Origin: Gammaproteobacteria bacterium | Lineage (GTDB): Bacteria > Pseudomonadota > Gammaproteobacteria > SZUA-229 | Reading direction: 5' to 3' | NCBI GenBank assembly: GCA_030641945.1 | Contig: DAOWLL010000039.1 | Location: 1-9,519 of the forward strand | DNA length: 9,519 nucleotides | In this document: piece by piece, positions 1-6,083 of the stretch | How the letters are laid out: each line of letters begins with the position of its first letter | Numbering within the stretch: position 1 is the stretch's first letter | Made by a program: the position numbers and the translations under genes | The notes under the pieces: generated by a model | What the model was told of the DNA's origin: nothing | Seen by the model: only the letters and a program-made list of their open reading frames with translations | The model's database searches: none

Positions 1-67
1 ACGCTAACCCTTTTTACTTAAAGTTTTTATCTGATCCTATATACCTGTATTTGATATTTAACCAACC

Positions 68-640
68 ATGAGCAAACAAGACCGAAACAAGTGGAATCAA
101 CGTTACGCAGAGGATAACTATCACAAAAATAACCCTGTGACATTAGTGGAGGACTGGTTACCGAGATTACCCGTGGGTCGAGCACTGGATGTGGCCTGTG
201 GCGCTGGGCGCAACTCTATATTTCTGGCGCAAGCTGGATATCAGGTCGATGCGATCGATATTTCCCGTGAGGGCCTGAACCTGGCCAGACAAAAAGCTGA
301 GAATCAGGGACTCAGCATTAACTGGATAGAACAGGATTTGGATCAACCTTACCAGTTCGACACAGATTACGATCTGATCATCGTGATGTGGTACGTCAAT
401 CCTGGGCTCATCTCAAGGCTGTGTGACTGCCTGGCACCGGGAGGTTATCTTCTCTGCGAGGAACATCTGATCACCGACCTGGAGGTGATCGGGCCGACCA
501 GCTTAAACTACCGAGTAGCGCCTGGCGATTTACGTGAAGCAGTATCAGGGGTCGATGTTTTGTTGTACGAAGAATCCATTGAAATGAACTCCGAAGGCGA
601 GCAAGTCGCGAGTGCACGTGTGGTTGTTAAAATCAACTAA
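68..640 (+). CDS. Class I SAM-dependent methyltransferase (TehB/Methyltransf_25-like)
   Basis: A 190-residue soluble protein, probably cytoplasmic, that transfers a methyl group from S-adenosylmethionine to an unknown acceptor. The Rossmann-fold landmarks are visible in order: a WNxRY-type N-terminus (residues 9-13) as in TehB and thiopurine methyltransferase relatives, the glycine-rich SAM loop LDVACGAGRN (40-49), the acidic end of strand 2 at Asp64 (DAIDIS), an acidic Asp90 after strand 3, the strand-4 segment YDLIIVMWYV (101-110), and LAPGGYLLCEEH (122-133). The length is typical of single-domain members. There is no signal peptide. No clear Shine-Dalgarno precedes the ATG, but it is the first Met and the WNxRY motif follows at once. 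The gene is separated from the efflux operon by 165 bases and a palindrome, so it is probably a separate transcription unit. The substrate cannot be read from sequence; detoxification (tellurite/thiol type) is only a family-level guess. Fold assignment is firm, subfamily is not. Confidence 0.9.
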   Translation: MSKQDRNKWNQRYAEDNYHKNNPVTLVEDWLPRLPVGRALDVACGAGRNSIFLAQAGYQVDAIDISREGLNLARQKAENQGLSINWIEQDLDQPYQFDTDYDLIIVMWYVNPGLISRLCDCLAPGGYLLCEEHLITDLEVIGPTSLNYRVAPGDLREAVSGVDVLLYEESIEMNSEGEQVASARVVVKIN

Positions 641-695
641 TATAAATCAATAAAAAAAGAAGCGTAGGGGCAGGCCTTGCATTTTGTGGAATAAC

Positions 696-760
696 GGGAA
701 CAGTATACTTATTAGTTCGTATGTGAGTGAATGTACAAGTGAAATTAGTATACTGTCCCC
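696..760. repeat. Imperfect inverted repeat with GGGGACAGTATAC core (copy 1)
   Basis: The left arm (696-709, GGGAACAGTATACT) and the right arm (747-760, read on the minus strand as GGGGACAGTATACT) match at 13 of 14 positions and enclose a 37-base spacer. The right arm ends 45 bases before the start codon of the lipoprotein adaptor. The core and the adjacent TATTAG (710-715) recur in the perfect palindrome at 5900-5949, so the two are copies of one repeat family. I associate GGGGACAGTATAC palindromes with REP-type elements mobilised by RAYT (IS200-like Y1) transposases in gammaproteobacteria. That link is from memory and no transposase is present here. The repeat and its relation to copy 2 are directly visible; the mobile-element label is inference. 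Confidence 0.75.
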
Positions 761-805
761 CTGATTACGCTAATATATCCTAATCGCCATCAAAGAATAA
801 TTACC

Positions 806-1873
806 ATGAAATTGTTACTGCCAGTCTGCCTGCTTATACTTTCCCCCGTTTTAACAAGTTGTGATTCCAAACCACCGGAAAAAGTGGAAGTAATTCGTCC
901 CATACCAGCGATGAAAGTTGGTGAAAGTCAAAAAGTAAGTGGCAGAAAGTTTCCGGGGAAAGCCAAGGCAACCCAGGAAGTGGATCTTGCTTTTGATGTT
1001 GGGGGTAAACTCATCGAGCGGCCGGTCGATATCGGTGATGACGTCAAACAGGGTGACGTGATTGCCCGGCTTAACCCACGGGACTTTAAAGCCAGAGTCA
1101 AATCGAACAAGGCAGAATTGAAAAAAGTAAAACAGAATTTTCAACGCGGCAAGGAATTAATCAAGGACTCATTTATCTCACAGCGTGACTATGATCGTCT
1201 CGAAGCAGCTGTCGATGTCGCCGAAGCAGACCTGGATATCGCGCAAAAAGCACTGTCGGACTCCGTGATGAAAGCTCCTTTCGATGGTCATATTGCCAAC
1301 CTGTATGTGGAAAATTACCAGGCGGTACTGTCAAAGAAAGTCATCGCCCGCTTGCTCGACACCAGCCAGATTGAAATGGTGGTACAGGTTCCCGAAAACC
1401 TCATTAGCAAGGTTTCCTACATTGAAGACATTCACGTGACATTTGACTCATTTCCTGATGTGGCATTAGCCGCAAGCATCAAGGAGGTCAGTAATGAGGC
1501 GTCACAAACTACCCGCACCTATCCGGTAACGTTAATCATGCAACAACATGACGATGTTGAAATTCTTCCGGGCATGGCAGGCAACGCAAGCGGAACACTG
1601 GTAATGCCCGGAACAGGTGATGAATTAGAGAAGCTGGTTGTCCCGGTTCAAGCGGTATTTACCCCGAATACACAGAAACAGGACCATGTCTGGGTCATCG
1701 ACGAGAAATCTGGCAGTGTGCATTTACGCGCAGTAACAACCGGCCAACTGACCCAGTCTGGTATCCAGGTTATTGATGGTTTGCAAACTGACGAGTGGGT
1801 TGCCGTTGCCGGTGTTCATACCCTGCGTGAAGATCAAAAAGTTCGCATTGATTCCAGCATAGTAACGGAGTAA
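806..1873 (+). CDS. RND efflux periplasmic adaptor (membrane fusion protein), lipoprotein
   Basis: A 355-residue HlyD/AcrA-family adaptor that would link the RND permease encoded just downstream to an outer-membrane channel. The N-terminus is a lipoprotein signal: hydrophobic residues 3-16 and lipobox LTSC with Cys19 as the acylation site. Asp20 at +2 is the classic inner-membrane retention signal, as expected for an adaptor. Domains in order: first half of the lipoyl domain (about 54-92, with GGKLIERPVDIGDDVKQGD), a short alpha-hairpin (about 93-150), the second lipoyl half (150-186, KAPFDGHIANLYVENYQ), beta-barrel (about 187-270), and a membrane-proximal domain (about 275-350). The hairpin is much shorter than in the second adaptor of this window. 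The stop lies four bases before the permease start, so the two are surely co-transcribed. No strong Shine-Dalgarno is seen before the ATG, but the signal peptide fixes this start. The pump's substrate is unknown. Confidence 0.93.
   Translation: MKLLLPVCLLILSPVLTSCDSKPPEKVEVIRPIPAMKVGESQKVSGRKFPGKAKATQEVDLAFDVGGKLIERPVDIGDDVKQGDVIARLNPRDFKARVKSNKAELKKVKQNFQRGKELIKDSFISQRDYDRLEAAVDVAEADLDIAQKALSDSVMKAPFDGHIANLYVENYQAVLSKKVIARLLDTSQIEMVVQVPENLISKVSYIEDIHVTFDSFPDVALAASIKEVSNEASQTTRTYPVTLIMQQHDDVEILPGMAGNASGTLVMPGTGDELEKLVVPVQAVFTPNTQKQDHVWVIDEKSGSVHLRAVTTGQLTQSGIQVIDGLQTDEWVAVAGVHTLREDQKVRIDSSIVTE
1866..1870 (+). promoter_or_regulatory. Ribosome binding site of the module 1 permease
   Basis: CGGAG sits in the last codons of the adaptor gene, seven bases before the ATG at 1878. 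It supports that start and suggests that translation of adaptor and permease is coupled. Confidence 0.6.
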
Positions 1874-1877
1874 GCCG

Positions 1878-4800
1878 ATGAACCTTTCAAAGGCAGCGCT
1901 GGAATATCGCGCGGTTACCTATTTTGCAACATTCATGCTGATTGTTGTCGGGGTTTTTGCCTACTTTGGCCTGGGCCAGCTTGAAGACCCTGAGTTCAGT
2001 GTTAAAACCGCTGCCATTACCGTCAACTACCCGGGGGCTACGGCTGAGCAGGTCGAACTCGAAGTTGTCGACCTGATTGAAACAAAACTCCAGGAAATGG
2101 TGGAGTTAAAGCATATCTATTCCATGGCCCGTCCCGGTCAGGCCATCATTAAAGTCGACATCAAGAACCATTACTGGTCAGATCAACTGCCACAGGTTTG
2201 GGATGTCTTACGAAAGAAGATCACTGACATTGAACACCAGTTGCCGCCCGGTGCGAGCAAACCTGCTGTGGGTGATGACTTTGGTTTCGTGTTTGGTTTT
2301 TTGCTAGGTGTTACCGCCGACGGCTATAGCTACGCTCAGTTGCACGACTATGTTAAATCCCTGCGCAAAGAACTGAAGATTACGCCCAATGTCGCCCGCA
2401 TCGATACCTGGGGAGTACAGCAGCGACAGATCTTTATCGATGTTTCTCAATCCCAGATATCCCAGCTTGGTTTAACGGCCGAAGATGTGGCCGCGACATT
2501 GCAACAACAGAATATGGTCGTTGATGCCGGCTCGGTCGATTATCAAAGCCAGCGTTTTCGCGTTGCCCCCACTGGAGAGTTTACTGCTGCGGCACAGATC
2601 GGCGACCTTGTCATTACCGGTGTAGCAGGAAAAGAGCGTGTTAAAGGCGTACGCGGCGATGAATTGATCCGGGTGCGGGATATCGGTACCGTACGTGAAG
2701 GTTACATCGAACCGCCATTAAAAATGATGCGCATCAATGGATTGCCTGCCATCGCCTTATCTATCGCCCCTTCAGCAGGTGCAAATGTCGTCAATGTCGG
2801 TCTGGATATTGATAAACGTATCGAGCAACTGCAATCAACCCTGCCTGTCGGTATCGAATTACACCGCATCTCGTGGCAATCAGAACTTGTCGACGAATCT
2901 ATCAGTGCCTTCATGATAAGTCTGATGCAGGCCATTGCCATCGTATTGGTGATCCTTGCAATCAGCATGGGGCTTCGCGTGGGTATCATTATCGGCTTAA
3001 CCGGGCTGGTATTCGCCATCCTTGGCAGCTTTATCGTTATGGCGATCTGGGGGATCGATCTGCAACGCGTTTCTCTCGGCGCATTGATTATAGCTATGGG
3101 CATGATGGTTGATAATGCCATCGTCGTGGTTGATGGGTTTGTGGTGCGCTTGAAAAAGGGTATGGAGCGAAAACAGGCTGCGATTGAAGCCGCCGGCCAG
3201 CCGGGTATACCGTTACTGGGTGCGACCGTGGTAGCAAGCATGGCGTTCTATCCTATCTTTGCTTCAACTTATGATACCGGTGAGTATGCGGGCAGTCTTT
3301 TTCAGGTGGTCGCGATTGCACTGCTTATCAGCTGGTTCCTCTCACAAACCGTAACCCCCTTAATTTGCATGGATTTTTTACCCGACCCAAAAGAGGACGG
3401 AAAAGATCCCTACAATACGCGTTTTTACCAGTATTTCAGAAATTTACTTGGTTCGTTAATACGGTATCGAGCTGTATTTTTAGTCGTGATGATCATCGCG
3501 CTGGGGGCATCAATTTACGGCTTCGGAGATGTGAAGCGCTTATACTTCCCCGACTCTTCACGTACCCAGATTATGATTGATTACTGGGCGCTGGAGGGCA
3601 CACGAATCCAGCAAACCTCAGCCAACGTCGAGCGCATTGAAAAAGAGTTAAGCCAGTACGATGAGGTCGTCTCGGTGAATACATTTGTCGGTGCCGGACC
3701 TCCGCGCTTTTATTTGCCGGTCAATCCGGAAAGCGCTTATAGCTCGTATGCCCAGCTAATCGTCAATGTCGACAACCTGCCGAATGTGGAAGTGGTCATC
3801 GATAAAATAGAGGGCTGGCTGAGTCAGCATAACCCCGGGCATATTACCCGGGTTCGAAAATATGCGGTTGGCGCATTTGATGACTGGAAGTTCGAGGCAC
3901 GCTTTAGCGGCCCCGCCAATGCCGATCCCGACGTACTGAGAGAGCTGTCAAAACAGGGCATGGCCATTCTCGAAGCCAGCCCCTATGCCAAAGAAGTTCG
4001 CACCAACTGGCGTCAACGCAGTCGGGAAATGGTGGTTGAATATAACCAGGAACGTGCACGCTGGGCAGGCATCAGTCGTGAGAATGTTGCACGCGCAACC
4101 AAGCGAACCTTTGACGGTAATAACATCGGTCTTTATCGTGAAAAGGATGAGTTAATCCCCATCGTGATACGCTCTGTGGAAGACGAACGACAACGCGCCG
4201 CAACCGATCTTTCTGTTGTTCAGGTTGTTGCCGATCGTTCAACCGAGTCTCTGCCTCTGTCACAGGTTATCGATAACACCCTGTTAAAATGGAATGACAA
4301 TATTATCTGGCGTTGGGATCGCCGCCGGGCGATTTCTGTGCAGGCAGCACCAGACAATGCAACCGCTCCCACCTTAATGGGCGATGTAAAACAAAAATTT
4401 GAAGATATCCCCTTACCACCTGGTTATACCATGGAATGGGACGGCGAATTTGATAGTGGTCGACAATCAAGCGAGGCATTGATTCCGGGATTTGGTCCAG
4501 CCATCGCGGTCATATTATTGATTATCGTGGCATTATCTAATGCCTACCGACCACCATTGATTATGATCCTGGTGATACCGTTTGTTATGATCGGTATAAC
4601 CCCTGGTTTACTAATGACAGGTGCGGCTTTTGGTTTCATCGCTTTACTGGGGATAATGAGTTTATCGGGCATGATGATTAAGAATTCGGTGGTATTACTG
4701 GATCAAATCAAGCTTAATATCATAGAAGGCATGTCGCCGTATAAAGCCACGGTTGAAGCTGCTGTCGAGCGTCTCAATCCTGTTGTCAACGCAGCCGCGA

Positions 4801-4964
4801 CCACGGTATTTGGCATGATTCCGTTATTGGGTGATGTCTTTTGGGTCGCCATGGCGGTGACGATCATGTTTGGTCTGGCGTTTGGCACCCTGCTGACGAT
4901 GTTGCTGGTGCCTGTTCTCTATGCCACGTTTTACCGGCTAAGTGCGCCGGCAGAGAACGACTAA
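1878..4964 (+). CDS. RND efflux permease (AcrB/TriC-like HAE-type), complete
   Basis: A 1028-residue inner-membrane proton/drug antiporter of normal RND length. The two-fold repeat is clear: TM1 (about 12-31), a large periplasmic porter loop, TM2-TM6 (about 344-497), TM7 (about 530-550), a second porter loop, and TM8-TM12 (about 870-1018). The proton-relay residues are identifiable: Asp412 in TM4 (GMMVDNAIVVV), matching AcrB Asp407, and Lys935 in TM10 (SGMMIKNSVVLL), matching AcrB Lys940. The position of AcrB Asp408 is Asn413 here. The N-terminal LEDPEF segment (about 35-40) recalls the TriC-type branch with EDPxF. A CGGAG ribosome site supports the ATG. With the lipoprotein adaptor it would form two thirds of a tripartite pump; no outer-membrane factor lies in the window. 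Substrate is not predictable: organic compounds are likely, since I saw no CusA-like metal-relay pattern, though I did not check this residue by residue. Codon use is more AT-rich (more TTA/TTG Leu) than in module 2. Confidence 0.96.
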   Translation: MNLSKAALEYRAVTYFATFMLIVVGVFAYFGLGQLEDPEFSVKTAAITVNYPGATAEQVELEVVDLIETKLQEMVELKHIYSMARPGQAIIKVDIKNHYWSDQLPQVWDVLRKKITDIEHQLPPGASKPAVGDDFGFVFGFLLGVTADGYSYAQLHDYVKSLRKELKITPNVARIDTWGVQQRQIFIDVSQSQISQLGLTAEDVAATLQQQNMVVDAGSVDYQSQRFRVAPTGEFTAAAQIGDLVITGVAGKERVKGVRGDELIRVRDIGTVREGYIEPPLKMMRINGLPAIALSIAPSAGANVVNVGLDIDKRIEQLQSTLPVGIELHRISWQSELVDESISAFMISLMQAIAIVLVILAISMGLRVGIIIGLTGLVFAILGSFIVMAIWGIDLQRVSLGALIIAMGMMVDNAIVVVDGFVVRLKKGMERKQAAIEAAGQPGIPLLGATVVASMAFYPIFASTYDTGEYAGSLFQVVAIALLISWFLSQTVTPLICMDFLPDPKEDGKDPYNTRFYQYFRNLLGSLIRYRAVFLVVMIIALGASIYGFGDVKRLYFPDSSRTQIMIDYWALEGTRIQQTSANVERIEKELSQYDEVVSVNTFVGAGPPRFYLPVNPESAYSSYAQLIVNVDNLPNVEVVIDKIEGWLSQHNPGHITRVRKYAVGAFDDWKFEARFSGPANADPDVLRELSKQGMAILEASPYAKEVRTNWRQRSREMVVEYNQERARWAGISRENVARATKRTFDGNNIGLYREKDELIPIVIRSVEDERQRAATDLSVVQVVADRSTESLPLSQVIDNTLLKWNDNIIWRWDRRRAISVQAAPDNATAPTLMGDVKQKFEDIPLPPGYTMEWDGEFDSGRQSSEALIPGFGPAIAVILLIIVALSNAYRPPLIMILVIPFVMIGITPGLLMTGAAFGFIALLGIMSLSGMMIKNSVVLLDQIKLNIIEGMSPYKATVEAAVERLNPVVNAAATTVFGMIPLLGDVFWVAMAVTIMFGLAFGTLLTMLLVPVLYATFYRLSAPAEND

Positions 4965-5065
4965 CGCGAAGTTTGATCAGGCGACATTCGGGTTTGTAAA
5001 AGGCTAAAGATACCGATCGGCTTCATAGCATGCATGTGGTGCCCACCACGAGTTTGTGCTGCTTG

Positions 5066-5881
5066 CTAGGCAAACCTGCGGATCAGCGTTCGGGCAACTG
5101 CCCACGCCACAAGCCCAACCGCCAGGCCTTGCAAACCTCCAAGCGTAATGTCAGTTGGTGTATGCACTCTCAAAATGGGCCGGGAATAGCAGACAGCCAG
5201 GGCCCAGGGCAGCAATGCGTAGAACATCCAGAGTCTTTTCGTTGTCAAGTAAGTTGCGGCAATCATCAGAAGGAACGTGGCAAAGAATATCGCTGAGAAG
5301 GAGTGCCCAGAGGGAAACGAATAGCCTGTCTCTTCGATCCAGTGAGCTTCAATGGAGGAACTCAGCGGGACAGGACTTGGTACCCTGCTTAAGACTTTCG
5401 CCAGCGGCTTGCGGCGAGCTTCCTTGTCTCCGCTCTCATAGAAATCCTCCGGGGTCATTCCCAGGGGGCCGGATCCATTCTCCCCCGCTAACCAAATGAT
5501 GTTGGGGCGAGGAATTTTCAGCTGTGCTTTCACGATATCTTCATTAAGCGCAGCCCCGCCTCCGGCGCAGATTACAGCGATCAACACCACGACACTTGAT
5601 TCCTTCCATCTCCGCTGAAATGTGATATCCCCGCGAGTGACTAAGAGCATTAGCATCGTTACAGCTACGATGGGGACCCCTAACTTTCCGCCTGACTGTG
5701 ACAGCCAATACGCCAACTGTGAAAATGTCTGGGTAAGGTCGTAGTACGGCGATCTCGTGGAATCGACCATGGGGAGCACAAAAGTCAGGGGGATGAGCGA
5801 CCAGGTCACGATCGCGGGCACTGCTGCCCGCAACACCACCTGCTCAGTGGTTAGTTCATGCCTTGCTCTATTCGACATCAT
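5066..5881 (-). CDS. PAP2-superfamily membrane phosphatase
   Basis: A 271-residue integral membrane protein with the complete PAP2 / type 2 phosphatidic acid phosphatase signature. Motif 1 is KX6RP (Lys118 to Pro126), motif 2 is PSGH (190-193), and motif 3 is SRX5HX3D (Ser233-Arg234, His240, Asp244). His240 would be the nucleophile, with His193 as acid. Such enzymes remove phosphate from lipid phosphates, for example undecaprenyl pyrophosphate, phosphatidic acid or PgpB-type substrates, with the active site usually on the periplasmic face. Hydrophobic stretches near 18-37, 68-81, 97-111, 194-210, 217-231 and 246-266 suggest about six membrane segments. The 63 residues between motifs 1 and 2 include a polar, charged stretch (about 133-188). 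The start may be either of two consecutive Met codons; a weak GGA lies upstream. It converges with the module 1 permease (101-base gap) and diverges from module 2, so it is its own unit. The precise substrate is unknown. Confidence 0.92.
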   Translation of the reverse strand: MMSNRARHELTTEQVVLRAAVPAIVTWSLIPLTFVLPMVDSTRSPYYDLTQTFSQLAYWLSQSGGKLGVPIVAVTMLMLLVTRGDITFQRRWKESSVVVLIAVICAGGGAALNEDIVKAQLKIPRPNIIWLAGENGSGPLGMTPEDFYESGDKEARRKPLAKVLSRVPSPVPLSSSIEAHWIEETGYSFPSGHSFSAIFFATFLLMIAATYLTTKRLWMFYALLPWALAVCYSRPILRVHTPTDITLGGLQGLAVGLVAWAVARTLIRRFA

Positions 5882-5899
5882 CGTTCATCCATTTGTTGT

Positions 5900-5949
5900 A
5901 TTCTGGGGACAGTATACCTATTAGCAGCAGGGTATACTGTCCCCAGAAT
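5900..5949. repeat. Perfect 19-bp inverted repeat with GGGGACAGTATACC core (copy 2)
   Basis: The arms at 5900-5918 and 5931-5949 are exact reverse complements over 19 bases, around a 12-base loop. Arm core GGGGACAGTATAC and the following TATTAG (5919-5924) are shared with the repeat at 696-760. The element lies 18 bases upstream of the PAP2 start codon and 134 bases upstream of the module 2 adaptor. As RNA it would form a very stable hairpin. There is no T-tract on either side, so it does not look like an intrinsic terminator. A REP-like or MITE-like element is my best guess; no transposase gene is nearby. Confidence 0.85.
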
Positions 5950-5982
5950 TGGCCACCATCTATTTCCCTATAAAACATTATG

Positions 5983-6018
5983 TTGTATTGGTTTTAATTA
6001 AATCACGCATAATATAGT
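5983..6018 (+). promoter_or_regulatory. Possible sigma-70-like promoter for RND module 2
   Basis: This AT-rich stretch upstream of the module 2 adaptor has loose promoter-like hexamers: TTGTAT (5983-5988) with CATAAT (6008-6013) at 19 bases, or TTGGTT (5988-5993) with AATATA (6011-6016) at 17 bases. Neither pair is close to consensus. It is the most plausible promoter location in the divergent gap between the phosphatase and module 2, but the call is weak. Confidence 0.25.
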
Positions 6019-6072
6019 CTCATTTCGATAGCGCCCACTACGTTTGGTTACGTGAATCAGCACAAACATTTC

Positions 6073-6076
6073 GGAG
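6073..6076 (+). promoter_or_regulatory. Ribosome binding site of the module 2 adaptor
   Basis: GGAG lies seven bases before the ATG at 6084 and fixes that start. Confidence 0.65.
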
Positions 6077-6083
6077 TCAATAC

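Noticed and set aside
1..67. Promoter for the methyltransferase
   Set aside because: The stretch is AT-rich with TATATA-like and TTTAACC strings, but I find no -35/-10 pair with proper spacing and no Shine-Dalgarno.
641..662. A-rich run after the methyltransferase stop as part of an intrinsic terminator
   Set aside because: There is no GC-rich stem before it, and the run is A rather than T on the coding strand.
2702..3241. 179-codon open frame on the minus strand inside permease 1
   Set aside because: It lies wholly antisense to the TM2-TM5 region of a clear RND permease, has a low-complexity composition rich in Ile, Met, Thr and Pro, and shows no recognisable motif.
5036..5049. Small hairpin GTGGT-GCCC-ACCAC in the convergent gap as a terminator
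   Set aside because: The stem is only 5 bp and no T-tract follows on either strand. It may be chance; no convincing terminator is visible between 4965 and 5065.
5030..5499. Plus-strand open frames of 88 and 114 codons opposite the PAP2 gene
   Set aside because: The minus strand encodes a full PAP2 enzyme with all three motifs; the plus frames have no motif, and most of the first overlaps the PAP2 3' end.
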